Below are positions 8,419 to 16,896 of a DNA stretch of 64,000 nucleotides, in pieces. Source of the DNA: UMGS1279 sp045536815 (GTDB lineage: Bacteria > Bacillota > Clostridia > Oscillospirales > Acutalibacteraceae); assembly GCA_045536815.1 (NCBI GenBank), contig JAZSOH010000021.1, forward strand, positions 62,001 to 126,000. The letters run 5' to 3'. The notes beneath the pieces are model-generated. The model saw only the letters and a list, made by a program, of their open reading frames with translations. It had not been told where the DNA came from and searched no databases. Position numbers and translations under genes: made by a program. Every line of letters starts with the position of its first letter. Positions within the stretch are counted from its first letter, which is position 1.

Positions 8419-9822
8419 CTAAGCGTTTTTATGGAATGCCAAAAATGCTTTATATGCCATATAAACGTCTAATTTAGAAACCGTTTCGTAAGGGGCATGC
8501 ATAGAAAGAACAGGAACACCAAGGTCAACAACCTCAAGACCGTGTGATGCAATATATTTTGCAACAGTTCCACCGCCGCCGCCATCAACCTTACCAAGCT
8601 CGCCTGTTTGCCAAACAACCTCGGCATCGTCTAAAATTTTACGGATTTTTCCAACATATTCAGCAGAAGCATCTGAAGTGCCGCCCTTACCTCTACCACC
8701 GGTGTATTTTGTTATTGTAACACCGTAGTTAAGGTATGCGGCATTTTTGCTTTCGGTAACGTCTTTAAATGTGGGGTCGGCCGCCGCATTAACATCGGCA
8801 GAAAGGCAATAACTGTTTCTAAGCGAAACCGAAAGCGACTCACCACTTGCTCTACAAAGGTCATCCATAACGTGAACAAACATATCAGAATTAAGTCCGG
8901 TATTACCATCTGAGCCGATTTCTTCCTTATCCGCCAAAATGCACATAGCGGTCTTTTCGGGAACGGTGAGCTCAAAAAGTGCCATAAGAGCAGGGTAAGC
9001 GCAAACCTTATCGTCGTGAGCATAAGAGCCTATCATAGAGCGGTCAAAGCCTATATCCCTAGCGCCAAAGGCGGGAACCGCTTCAAGCTCTGCCGAAACG
9101 AAATCTTCCTCTGTAATGCCATATTTTTCGAAAAGAATGTTAAGAATATTAAGCTTAACTAGTTCGCTTTCGCTATCGTCCTTAAAGGGCATACTGCCAA
9201 CCAAAATATTAAGCTCTTCGCCCTTAATTCCCTCGCTTAAAGGTCTCTTGTTCTGTTCGCCGGAAAGGTGAGGCAAAAGGTCGTTAACAACAAAAACAGG
9301 GTCGTTTTCCTCATCGCCGATTTTAACCTCAACAATGGTTCCGTCCTTCTTGGCGAAAACGCCGTGAAGTGCTAAAGGCACTGCTGTCCACTGATATTTT
9401 CTAACTCCGCCATAGTAACGGGTTTTAAAAAGAGCAAGGTCTATATCCTCGTAAAGCGGATTGGGTTTAAGGTCTAATCGAGGGGAATCAACGTGTGCAG
9501 CAGAAAGAGTAATACCCTCTTCAAGCGGTTTTTTCCCCATAACAAAAAATATAGCCGATTTCTCCTTATTATTGATATAAAGCTTGTCGCCCGGATTATA
9601 TTTTTCTTTTCTATCATATTCTTTAAAGCCGCATTTTTTTGCAAGCTCTATAGATGTTTTTACTGCTTCGCGCTCGGTTTTTGATAAGTCGAGATAGGCT
9701 TTATAACCTTCTGCGAAATCCATTATTTCGGCCTTAACCTCGTCGCTTACTACGCTAAGACCATTTTTCCTTTTAAGGAACAATTTTTCCTTAAGCTCTT
9801 TTGCAGCTGTGTTTTTCTCCAT
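8419..9822 (-). CDS. M18 family aminopeptidase
   Basis: 467-residue cytoplasmic metallo-aminopeptidase of family M18 (aspartyl aminopeptidase/aminopeptidase I fold). Visible ligands and landmarks: AAHVDSPRLDLKPNP (first metal histidine and aspartate), ILADKEEIGSDGNTGLNS (bridging glutamates), LSADVNAAADP, GGGGTVAKYIASHGLEVVDLG and the C-terminal SMHAPYETVSKLDVY histidine. It releases N-terminal residues from peptides. Close to the clostridial ApeA/LAP4-type length. It starts 2 bp after the stop... that is, coaE begins 28 bp further upstream on the same strand; AAGGAG precedes the ATG. It is the last gene of the prfA-sua5-coaE run. Confidence 0.93.
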   Translation of the reverse strand: MEKNTAAKELKEKLFLKRKNGLSVVSDEVKAEIMDFAEGYKAYLDLSKTEREAVKTSIELAKKCGFKEYDRKEKYNPGDKLYINNKEKSAIFFVMGKKPLEEGITLSAAHVDSPRLDLKPNPLYEDIDLALFKTRYYGGVRKYQWTAVPLALHGVFAKKDGTIVEVKIGDEENDPVFVVNDLLPHLSGEQNKRPLSEGIKGEELNILVGSMPFKDDSESELVKLNILNILFEKYGITEEDFVSAELEAVPAFGARDIGFDRSMIGSYAHDDKVCAYPALMALFELTVPEKTAMCILADKEEIGSDGNTGLNSDMFVHVMDDLCRASGESLSVSLRNSYCLSADVNAAADPTFKDVTESKNAAYLNYGVTITKYTGGRGKGGTSDASAEYVGKIRKILDDAEVVWQTGELGKVDGGGGGTVAKYIASHGLEVVDLGVPVLSMHAPYETVSKLDVYMAYKAFLAFHKNA

Positions 9823-9823
9823 C

Positions 9824-10390
9824 TTAAAAACTCCTTAATATTTTTTCAGCTTTCTTCTTTGCTAAATCTATATCATCATTATTATAAATAATATACCCTG
9901 TTTTTTCGGTATAAAACTCATCGGGCTTTGCGGCTTTAATACGACTTTCAAGCTGCTCTTCGGTTAAATTATCACGAAATTTAAGCCTTTTTCTTCTAAT
10001 ATCTTCTCTAGCCAAAACCGCCAAAACGGCATCGCACTCACTGTCTAGTCCGCTTTCAAAAAGTGTAGGCGCGTCAAGCAAAATATTTTGCTTTTGCCCC
10101 TTTATAATCTCCTTTATTCTAGCAGAAATTATGGGAAGCATAATATCATTTAGCTTCTTGGTGTTTTCGGGAGAACTAAAAGCCTTCTTAGCAAGAGCTT
10201 TTCTGTCCAATTTCCCGTTTATTAAAACCTCGCCAAAGGTTTTTTCAAGACTTTTTAAGACTTCTGTGTCTTTAGAAACCTGCCTTGCAATTTCGTCGCA
10301 ATCAACAACAAAAAAGCCTAGCTCTTTTGCCGCCTCGGAAACAGTTGTTTTTCCGCTTCCGCTAGGGCCGGTGAGACCTATTATTTTCAT
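9824..10390 (-). CDS. coaE: dephospho-CoA kinase
   Basis: 188-residue dephospho-CoA kinase, last step of coenzyme A synthesis. P-loop GLTGPSGSGKTT at residues 4-15, substrate segment VDCDEIARQV (~30-39) and the LID-like RIKAAKPDEF region are present; the length is normal (~190-200). Its start overlaps the end of the threonylcarbamoyl-AMP synthase gene by 4 bp (ATGA), showing translational coupling. The stop lies 1 bp before the M18 aminopeptidase start codon, so prfA, sua5, coaE and the aminopeptidase probably form one operon. Confidence 0.95.
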   Translation of the reverse strand: MKIIGLTGPSGSGKTTVSEAAKELGFFVVDCDEIARQVSKDTEVLKSLEKTFGEVLINGKLDRKALAKKAFSSPENTKKLNDIMLPIISARIKEIIKGQKQNILLDAPTLFESGLDSECDAVLAVLAREDIRRKRLKFRDNLTEEQLESRIKAAKPDEFYTEKTGYIIYNNDDIDLAKKKAEKILRSF

Positions 10391-11418
10391 AATTTTACCA
10401 CCTTAAAGCCTGCCGCACGAATAAGTCTGTTATAAACTGCAAGTCCAACGCCCTTTTTATCAGGTGCGTGAACTAAAACCTTCTTTGCACCAAGCTCGTC
10501 AATTTCACGAAGAATTTTAAATAGATTTTCTGCCTGTGCCAAAAAATCTTTTTCTCCGCCAAGAGAAAGTGTCTTTATTTCTTTTATTTTTTCTTTATCC
10601 TCATTGAAAATTACAGCAATGTCGAAGTCTTCTTTTTTATCGTTACAAAAACGGGCAAAGGCCTGTGGGCTTCCCTCTGCCATTATTACCTCGGCTTTCG
10701 GGGCATAGTGTTTATACTTCATTCCCGGCGAAGCAACCTTTTCGTTTTCTTTCGGCTCGGTTAAAACTGCCTTATCAACCACAAGGTCAGGAATCAGTTT
10801 TTTAAGCTCCTCCGCCGTGATTTTGCCCGGCCTTAAAAGGCGCGGTGGGTTTTCGGCAAAGGTTACTACTGTCGATTCAAGACCAACTGTGCAGTCGGTC
10901 GATACAACTATTGCGTCAACCCTGCCTGTAAGGTCATTTATGCAGTGGTTTGCGGTTGTAGGACTAGGCGCACCCGAAAGATTTGCCGAGGGCGCCGCTA
11001 AGGGAACCCCTGCGCTTTCTATAATTTTTCTTGCAACGGCATTTTCGGGCATTCGAACCGCAACGGTATCAAGACCACCCGAAACCGTATTTGGAACATT
11101 TTCGCTTTTTTTGACAACCGCCGTAAAAGGACCCGGCCAAAAAGCAGACATACATTTTTTTGCTGCAGGACTTACTTCTTTTGCAAGAAAATTAAGCTCG
11201 CTGGTCTTTGAAATATGAACTATTAAGGGATTATCGCTGGGTCTACCCTTTGCAACGTATATATTTTTTACCGCTTCTTCATTTAACGCGTTTGCCGCAA
11301 GGCCGTAAACCGTCTCAGTGGGAATAGCCACAAGGCCGCCGTTTTTTAAAATTTCTCCCGCACGACAAATAGCCTCTTTCCCGCTTTCATCCATAGCCGT
11401 TAATATTTCGGTTTTCAT
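10387..11418 (-). CDS. L-threonylcarbamoyladenylate synthase (Sua5/YwlC)
   Basis: 343-residue Sua5-type enzyme that makes threonylcarbamoyl-AMP from threonine, bicarbonate and ATP for t6A37 modification of ANN-decoding tRNAs. The YrdC/Sua5 catalytic domain (residues ~12-200) shows GGLVAIPTETVYGLAANA, KGRPSDNPLIVHI and APSANLSGAPSPTTA; the C-terminal Sua5 domain (~210-340) distinguishes it from short YrdC/TsaC. Starts after GGGTGA. It sits between prfA and coaE, overlapping coaE by 4 bp. prmC, often beside prfA, is absent here. Confidence 0.94.
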   Translation of the reverse strand: MKTEILTAMDESGKEAICRAGEILKNGGLVAIPTETVYGLAANALNEEAVKNIYVAKGRPSDNPLIVHISKTSELNFLAKEVSPAAKKCMSAFWPGPFTAVVKKSENVPNTVSGGLDTVAVRMPENAVARKIIESAGVPLAAPSANLSGAPSPTTANHCINDLTGRVDAIVVSTDCTVGLESTVVTFAENPPRLLRPGKITAEELKKLIPDLVVDKAVLTEPKENEKVASPGMKYKHYAPKAEVIMAEGSPQAFARFCNDKKEDFDIAVIFNEDKEKIKEIKTLSLGGEKDFLAQAENLFKILREIDELGAKKVLVHAPDKKGVGLAVYNRLIRAAGFKVVKL

Positions 11419-11430
11419 AAAATCACCCGA

Positions 11431-12504
11431 CTATTCCTGACTTGATTTTAACATTTCGGTTCTATAATAGGTAATAAGGCTATCTACAACCTCATCTAAA
11501 TCGCCGTTTAAAATTTGCTCAAGCTTATAAAGGGTAAGGCCTATGCGATGGTCAGTAACCCTTCCTTGCGGATAGTTATAGGTTCTTATTCTCTCACTTC
11601 TGTCGCCTGTTCCAACCTGTGCGCGTCTGTCTGAAGCAATAGCCTCGTTTTGCTCACGCATTTTTGCTTCGTAAAGGCGGCTTCTAAGAACCTTCATCGC
11701 TTTATCTTTATTTTTGTACTGGCTTCTCTCGTCCTGACATTCAACCACAACACCGGTAGGCAGATGGGTTATACGAATTGCCGACTCGGTTTTATTAACG
11801 TGCTGACCGCCTGCACCACCTGCGCGGTAGGTATCAATCTGCAAATCGGCAGGATTTATTTCAAACTCAACCTCTTCAGCTTCGGGAAGCACCGCAACTG
11901 TAACGGTTGAGGTGTGAATTCTACCCGAAGTCTCGGTTTCGGGGACGCGCTGAACTCGGTGAACGCCGCTTTCGTATTTAAACCTTGAATATGCGCCGTC
12001 GCCCTCAATCATAAAGCTGACTTCCTTAACACCACCGATTTCGGTTTCGTTAAGATTCATTATTTCAACCTTCCAACGACGCGACTCGGCATACATTGAG
12101 TACATTCTCATTAGATTAGAGGCGAAAAGCGCCGCCTCTTCTCCACCCGCGCCGCCGCGAATTTCTATAATAACGTTTCTATCATCATTCGGGTCACGGG
12201 GCAGAAGCAAGATTTTAAGCTCCTCCTCAGTCTGCTCTATTGTTTTCTTAGAGCTTGAAAACTCTTCTTCAACAAGCTCCTTAAAATCTTTATCAAGGCC
12301 GCCCTCGTCTAAAAGCATTTTTGCTTCCTCAAAAGACTCCACCGCCGCTTTATACTCCCTATATTTTTCTATAAGAGGAGTAAGGGCGCTGTGCTCCTTC
12401 ATAAGTTTTTTATACTGCTCGTTATCCGAAATAACCTCGGGCATAACAAGTTTTTCGCCAATTTCACTGTAGCGTTGTTCAACCGCTTTTAATTTATCTA
12501 ACAT
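11431..12504 (-). CDS. prfA: peptide chain release factor 1
   Basis: 357-residue class I release factor recognising UAA and UAG. The GGQ motif (AGGAGGQHVNKTES, residue ~230) that triggers peptidyl-tRNA hydrolysis is present. The RF1-type codon-recognition tripeptide is P-E-T in RVPETETSGRIHTS, as in Bacillus RF1, rather than SPF as in RF2. Full length. First gene of a probable prfA-sua5-coaE-aminopeptidase operon; the gap to the next gene is 12 bp. Confidence 0.97.
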   Translation of the reverse strand: MLDKLKAVEQRYSEIGEKLVMPEVISDNEQYKKLMKEHSALTPLIEKYREYKAAVESFEEAKMLLDEGGLDKDFKELVEEEFSSSKKTIEQTEEELKILLLPRDPNDDRNVIIEIRGGAGGEEAALFASNLMRMYSMYAESRRWKVEIMNLNETEIGGVKEVSFMIEGDGAYSRFKYESGVHRVQRVPETETSGRIHTSTVTVAVLPEAEEVEFEINPADLQIDTYRAGGAGGQHVNKTESAIRITHLPTGVVVECQDERSQYKNKDKAMKVLRSRLYEAKMREQNEAIASDRRAQVGTGDRSERIRTYNYPQGRVTDHRIGLTLYKLEQILNGDLDEVVDSLITYYRTEMLKSSQE

Positions 12505-12554
12505 AATTTCTCCAACCTTTAACTTATATGACTTTTATAATACAGGTCAAAACG

Positions 12555-12740
12555 CTACGGCTCTTTTTTCTCGACCGTTTTAATCCTTTTTTCTATTTTA
12601 ACCCTTGGTGCCATCACCTCACGGCCACAGCCCATACATTTTATTTTAAAATCCATACCGACACGGGTAACCATAAATCGCTTTTCGCCGCAAGGGTGCG
12701 GCTTTTTCATTATTAAAATATCGCCCGGCGCTATATCCAT
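12555..12740 (-). CDS. DUF951 family small zinc-ribbon-like protein
   Basis: 61-residue basic protein of the DUF951 family, with the signature KKPHPCG near the N-terminus and VGMDFKIKCMGCGREVMAPRVKIEKR after it. The three cysteines suggest a small metal-binding fold. No biochemical function is established; members often sit near rpsF, ychF or serS in Firmicutes. The ATG at 12740 is preceded by AAGGAAGG at correct spacing; the longer TTG frame to 12758 would swallow that site. It is 50 bp upstream of prfA on the same strand and could head that operon. Confidence 0.85.
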   Translation of the reverse strand: MDIAPGDILIMKKPHPCGEKRFMVTRVGMDFKIKCMGCGREVMAPRVKIEKRIKTVEKKEP

Positions 12741-12809
12741 ACCGCACCTTCCTTTCAACTAGTTATACAAATACATTATATACCAAATACCCTTTAATTA
12801 CAAGCATTT

Positions 12810-13493
12810 TTAAAGCTCTATTACTTTTTTTACACACTCCTCACAGAGTTTTTTATTCCCAAACTCATAAAACATTAACCCCAAAAGCGAAATTGGCTCT
12901 AAAGCTTTAAGCTCTTTGGGCAAAAGTTTTCTAAGCTTTTCGGTTTTTGTTTTTAAAAAACCCTTATCAAACAAAACAATTTGCTTTGTTGGAACTTTTC
13001 CTTCTTTGCCTAAATTAAGGGTTGCCGAAAACTCATTGGCTAATTTTTTTCGCCAAATAACAGTGCCGCTTGTTTTTAGTATTTCTTCGGCTATTGTACT
13101 CTCCTCATCTATGTTAGGGAGATACAAATTACCGGTATAGCTTGAAAGCTTTTTGTAGTACTCAACACCTAAAAAGCCATCGTCAAAAACCGCAACGCTT
13201 TCTGGACAATTTGCTTTACAGAAGCTTAGAAAGGCTTCGGCCAACAGTCTTTTTTCGAAATTTTCGCTATTATAAACATAGTGTGAAAAGTTTAAAGCAG
13301 CATATTTCTCGTCCGAAAAAAGTGTTTTTCCAAGCCCTTCACCCAACGCTTTTGACAGTTTTCTTTTTTCTCTAGCCTTTACGGGTTTTGGAACAAAAAA
13401 ACAATCTAACATTAAAGCCTCGCTTTGATATGTTTTTCTTTTAATCTTGTAAAAGCATCTTCTTTTTTCGGTAAAAAACACCGCCGAGAACAT
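12810..13493 (-). CDS. uncharacterised 227-residue protein
   Basis: I do not recognise this protein. It is soluble and basic, with no signal peptide or membrane helix. Two features stand out: alternating strand/helix segments in the middle (ESVAVFDDGFLGVEYYKKL, GTVIWRKKLANEF, KQIVLFDKGFL), suggesting a Rossmann-like alpha/beta fold, and a C-terminal tail ending CEECVKKVIEL. It starts with an ATG after AGAGGTGG and is divergent from the LysM-M14 peptidase gene, 63 bp apart. A link to cell envelope or sporulation is possible from context only. Confidence 0.55.
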   Translation of the reverse strand: MFSAVFFTEKRRCFYKIKRKTYQSEALMLDCFFVPKPVKAREKRKLSKALGEGLGKTLFSDEKYAALNFSHYVYNSENFEKRLLAEAFLSFCKANCPESVAVFDDGFLGVEYYKKLSSYTGNLYLPNIDEESTIAEEILKTSGTVIWRKKLANEFSATLNLGKEGKVPTKQIVLFDKGFLKTKTEKLRKLLPKELKALEPISLLGLMFYEFGNKKLCEECVKKVIEL

Positions 13494-13556
13494 ATAACCA
13501 CCTCTTTTTAAATAATATGCGAAGGTATAACATATAATTTTAAAGGAGGCGATTAT

Positions 13557-14840
13557 ATGATACTTAAAAATGGCGATAAAGGCAGTCTTGTTTCACTTGT
13601 TCAGTTAGCCCTCGAACGCTCGGGATTCGGTGTAGGAACAAAAGATGGTGTTTTTGGAAGTAAAACCGAAGCGGCAGTTAGAGCTTTCCAGTCTCAAAAC
13701 GGGCTTATCTCAGACGGTATAGTTGGCAAAGATACTATGTCGGCGCTTAAAAAATACATAACGGGATATTTTACCTACACTGTAAAAACGGGGGATAGCA
13801 TTTACCTTTTAGCAAAAAAGTATTATAGCTCGGTCCCTCTTATTGAAAATGCAAACCCCGGAATTTCTTTTCAAAACCTCGGTGTAGGTCAGAGAATTAT
13901 TATTCCTTTTAATTTTTCTCTTGCTACTGCTGAAATCCCTTACTCTTCGCTGCTGACGGAATTTATATGCGAAGGCCTTGCGGTTAGATATCCCTTTTTA
14001 AATCTTAAAAGTGTGGGGAAAAGTGCCACCGGTAAACACCTTTTACTACTGAGTCTTGGCAGGGGCGAAAAAAAGGTTTTTGTCAACTCCTCGCACCATG
14101 CAAATGAATGGATTACAACCCCTTTGGCGCTAAGGTATTTAGAGGAATATTGTATTAGCGTTCAAAATGCGGGATATATGTCGGGCTCTTTTGCAGAGTA
14201 TTTGTACGACAAAAACACACTTTATGTTATGCCGCTTGTAAACCCCGACGGAGTTGATTTGGTTACAGGTGCTTTTGACACCATGTCTTCCTATTATAAT
14301 ACGGCAAAAGAAATCTCTGAAAATTTTCCGTCAATACCTTTTCCAAGCGGTTGGAAAGCCAACATTAAGGGCACCGATTTAAACCTAAACTACCCTGCCG
14401 ACTGGGAAAGAGCGAAAGAGCTAAAGTTTGCAGAGGGCTTTACCTCTCCGGCTCCCAGAGATTTTGTAGGGACTTCGCCCCTTTCTGCGCCCGAAAGCAA
14501 ATCGGTTTTTTCTTTAAGTCTTAAGGAAGATTTTGATATCACTTTATCTCTACACACACAAGGCGAAGAAATTTATTGGCAGTTTAAAAACTATGCAACC
14601 GATGAAGCGAGACGTTTAGGCGAAAAGCTTGCCGCTGTTTCGGGTTACAGGCTAGCATTTCCTCCCGAATTTTCAAACTATGCAGGTTATAAGGATTGGT
14701 TTTTACAAAACTACCGACGTCCCGGCTATACTATTGAGGCAGGGCGTGGTCAAAATCCGTTGCCTCTTTCAGATTTCGATAGAATTTACCCAAATATCAA
14801 AGCAATTATTTCTACTTCGTTAGGCTGGGATGAGGACTAA
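13557..14840 (+). CDS. LysM and peptidoglycan-binding M14 family peptidase
   Basis: 427 residues with three modules: a PG_binding_1 repeat (~3-65, AVRAFQSQNGLISDGIVGKDT), a LysM motif (~72-118, YTVKTGDSIYLLAKKYY) and an M14 zinc carboxypeptidase domain (~130-425). Catalytic residues are intact: HxxE in SSHHANEW, the third ligand in LSLHTQGEE, and the glutamate in TIEAGRG. This is the arrangement of gamma-D-glutamyl-L-diamino-acid endopeptidases (endopeptidase I/YqgT type) that cut cell-wall peptides, often in spores. No signal peptide, so it may act on recycled or forespore wall fragments. AAAGGAGG precedes the ATG. CATATAAT at 13527-13534 loosely fits a sigma-E -10. Confidence 0.92.
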   Translation: MILKNGDKGSLVSLVQLALERSGFGVGTKDGVFGSKTEAAVRAFQSQNGLISDGIVGKDTMSALKKYITGYFTYTVKTGDSIYLLAKKYYSSVPLIENANPGISFQNLGVGQRIIIPFNFSLATAEIPYSSLLTEFICEGLAVRYPFLNLKSVGKSATGKHLLLLSLGRGEKKVFVNSSHHANEWITTPLALRYLEEYCISVQNAGYMSGSFAEYLYDKNTLYVMPLVNPDGVDLVTGAFDTMSSYYNTAKEISENFPSIPFPSGWKANIKGTDLNLNYPADWERAKELKFAEGFTSPAPRDFVGTSPLSAPESKSVFSLSLKEDFDITLSLHTQGEEIYWQFKNYATDEARRLGEKLAAVSGYRLAFPPEFSNYAGYKDWFLQNYRRPGYTIEAGRGQNPLPLSDFDRIYPNIKAIISTSLGWDED

Positions 14841-14950
14841 AAATATTTACAATTTTAGCAAAATGTAGTAATTTTTGTAATTTTATAGTGATTTTTACCA
14901 AATTTATTTTAAAAAGTGCATAACTTTTCAAATATTTTTCAAAAAAACAC

Positions 14951-14979
14951 TTGACAAAGTAAAAAACAGATGCTATAAT
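14951..14979 (+). promoter_or_regulatory. strong sigma-A promoter of the unidentified ~390-nt transcript
   Basis: TTGACA (14951-14956), a 17-bp spacer and TATAAT (14974-14979): a consensus vegetative promoter. It lies in the intergenic space after the LysM-M14 gene, with no long reading frame downstream for 500 bp. Predicted start of transcription is about 14986. Confidence 0.85.
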
Positions 14980-14985
14980 AAAGCC

Positions 14986-15376
14986 AGAAAGAAGAGATAA
15001 GAAAAACGACTAGACTTAAAAGAAAGGGGCTGTTTCCAATGAAGAATATAGAACCATGGCAGACAGCCGTTTCGTCGAAATAAGGTTGCCTTTACTAAAG
15101 GTTCTCGGCGAGGCATTTAACCTGAAATGAGGTTTAGTTATGAGAAAGACCTTTAAGAAGGTGTTACTGATTCAGAATTTACTACCCACTGTGAGAGGAA
15201 AAGAATAAACTTTAAGGGTGGGTCCAATGTTCTGATTGAGTTTTACGATTTAGGGTAAATCGAACTAAAACGTGACAGAAAATTTAATATAAATTAAGAT
15301 TCAAACATTTTTTAATATACTCATTTATCGTAACCGCTGTAGCTATAAAAGGTAGCTATAGCGGTTGCTTTTTTTA
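14986..15376 (+). ncRNA. unidentified structured transcript of about 390 nt with two mini-ORFs
   Basis: Bounded by a consensus promoter and a strong terminator. It has many local helices: GGCTGT/ACAGCC (15028-15033 with 15063-15068), CCTTT/AAAGG, AACCT/AGGTT, ACCTT/AAGGT, TCAGAA/TTCTGA closing around CCCAC/GTGGG, and CGATTTA/TAAATCG inside GTTTTA/TAAAAC. It lacks tmRNA, RNase P, SRP and T-box landmarks, and 6S RNA is elsewhere in the window. Two short frames have credible ribosome sites: 15039-15083 (MKNIEPWQTAVSSK, after AAAGGGG) and 15140-15208 (22 codons, MRKTFKKVLLIQNLL.., after GAGGT). It may be a regulatory RNA, a peptide mRNA, or an antibiotic-responsive attenuator for the MATE gene downstream, although that gene has its own promoter. 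Confidence 0.6.
15332..15376 (+). terminator. intrinsic terminator of the ~390-nt transcript
   Basis: A 14-bp stem (AACCGCTGTAGCTA with TAGCTATAGCGGTT, one G-T pair), a 7-nt loop, then GC and seven T residues. Confidence 0.9.
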
Positions 15377-15412
15377 TTTTAAAAACTCTCTTCGAAAGCA
15401 AAGCTTTTTCTA

Positions 15413-15441
15413 TTGACTTTTATTCTTTACTGAACTATAAT
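15413..15441 (+). promoter_or_regulatory. promoter of the MATE transporter gene
   Basis: TTGACT (15413-15418), 17-bp spacer, TATAAT (15436-15441). Placed between the upstream terminator and the MATE start codon, so the transporter need not depend on readthrough. Confidence 0.75.
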
Positions 15442-15505
15442 ACAAGCGTAAAAAGCTTTGTTCTAGTGAACACAGGTAGTATTTTTAAAGTTTGGGCGAT
15501 GTGAA

Positions 15506-16852
15506 ATGAAGGTAAAAAACAACCAAATGGATATGACAAGCGGTCCTTTGCTAGGTAAGATTTTCGCTTTTGCCTTTCCAATTATGCTGACAAATCTTAT
15601 CCAGATTTCTTTTAATGCTGCCGACATTTTCGTGGTTGGACGTTTTGCCGGCGACGAAGCCTTGGCGGCGGTTGGCGCTACTACCTATATTGTTAACCTT
15701 GTTGTAAACTTTTTTATAGGCATTTCGGTTGGCGCAGGGGTTGTAATTTCGCAAGCTATTGGTTCGGCGAATGTAAGGCGCCTTAAACTACTAGTACACA
15801 CATCTATGCTTTTTAGTGTTATCTTAGGTATTTTTGTTGCTTTTTTAGGTCTTTTTATTTCTACACCGCTACTTAAGTTAACAGGTACGCCAAATAATGT
15901 AATAGACCTTTCTGACGCCTACCTTAAAATTTACTTTTTAAGTGTTCCTGCAATTTTAGTTTATAACTTTGGCGCAGGTGTTTTAAGGGCGGCTGGGGAC
16001 TCAAAGCGTTCGCTTTACATATTATCTGTCTCGGGCGTTTTGAATGTTATTCTCAACCTTGTTTTCGTTATTTGCTTTAATATGAGCGCCCGCGGTGTTG
16101 CACTTGCCACCCTTGTTTCCAACTATCTTTCGGCTATGATTATTGTAGTTTTTTTGTTTAAAGACGATGCCGATTATAAGCTATATTTAAAAGAGATTAA
16201 AATAAATTTAAAAAGCCTTTTGGATATTATAAGAATTGGTCTTCCCATGGGAATTCAGTCCTCTCTTTTCGCGCTTTCCAGCGTGTTTATACAATCGGCG
16301 ATAAACGGGTTTGGTTCTAACGTTGTTGCGGGTATGTCGGCGGCTAGCAGCATAGCAAACTTTGTCTCGGCGGTAGAGGGCTCGGCTTATTCTGCCACAT
16401 TATATTTCACGGGGCAAAATTTTGGTGCACGTAAGATAAAGCGAATTCCAAAGGTAGCCCTTGCCGCCACTGTATATTGTGCCTTGACCACTCTGCCCGT
16501 TTCTATATTGTCAATAGTTTTTAAAACTCCGCTTCTTCGACTTTTTACAAGTAACCCCGAAAGCATCGCGGCAGGAGAGATAAGAATGGTGCTTATTTCC
16601 GGTTTGCTTTTCCTCGGGGGCATTATGGATATTTTTATCGCCGTCCTTCGCGCAATGAACCGCTCGGTTATATCAATGCTCATCAGCCTTTTCTTTAACT
16701 GTATCTTTCGTTTAATTTGGGTTTACACCGTTTTTTCTCTCTTCCCAAGGTTAGATGTGCTTTTGTCCGTTTACCCAATTTCTTGGATTTTGGCTACGAT
16801 ATTTTTCTTTTTCTATTTTCTTTTGGTTTATAAAAAAGAGCTTAAGGATTAA
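15506..16852 (+). CDS. MATE family efflux transporter
   Basis: 448-residue inner-membrane protein with 12 predicted helices in two homologous halves. The opening MDMTSGPLLGKIFAFAFPIMLTNLIQ and NAADIFVVGRFAGDEALAAVGAT are typical of MATE exporters, which expel cationic drugs or metabolites in exchange for Na+ or H+. Substrate not predictable. The start is uncertain: the ATG at 15506 has a weak ribosome site and an ATG at 15527 is also possible. It is preceded by its own promoter and by the ~390-nt transcript, and shares a bidirectional terminator with the convergent deacetylase gene. Confidence 0.92.
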   Translation: MKVKNNQMDMTSGPLLGKIFAFAFPIMLTNLIQISFNAADIFVVGRFAGDEALAAVGATTYIVNLVVNFFIGISVGAGVVISQAIGSANVRRLKLLVHTSMLFSVILGIFVAFLGLFISTPLLKLTGTPNNVIDLSDAYLKIYFLSVPAILVYNFGAGVLRAAGDSKRSLYILSVSGVLNVILNLVFVICFNMSARGVALATLVSNYLSAMIIVVFLFKDDADYKLYLKEIKINLKSLLDIIRIGLPMGIQSSLFALSSVFIQSAINGFGSNVVAGMSAASSIANFVSAVEGSAYSATLYFTGQNFGARKIKRIPKVALAATVYCALTTLPVSILSIVFKTPLLRLFTSNPESIAAGEIRMVLISGLLFLGGIMDIFIAVLRAMNRSVISMLISLFFNCIFRLIWVYTVFSLFPRLDVLLSVYPISWILATIFFFFYFLLVYKKELKD

Positions 16853-16896
16853 TTAAAACCTCTCTTAAACTTAACGGTTTAAGAGAGGTTTTAATT
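16851..16896. terminator. bidirectional terminator overlapping two convergent stop codons
   Basis: Long inverted repeat AATTAAAACCTCTCTTAAA ... TTTAAGAGAGGTTTTAATT. It spans the MATE stop on the left and reaches the stop of the deacetylase gene at 16891 on the right, serving both strands. Confidence 0.85.

Noticed and set aside
14986..15376. tmRNA, RNase P RNA or T-box as identity of the ~390-nt transcript
   Set aside because: No tag-peptide frame with tRNA-like ends, no GAGGAAAGTCC/ACAGAAA pair at proper distance, and no T-box sequence.
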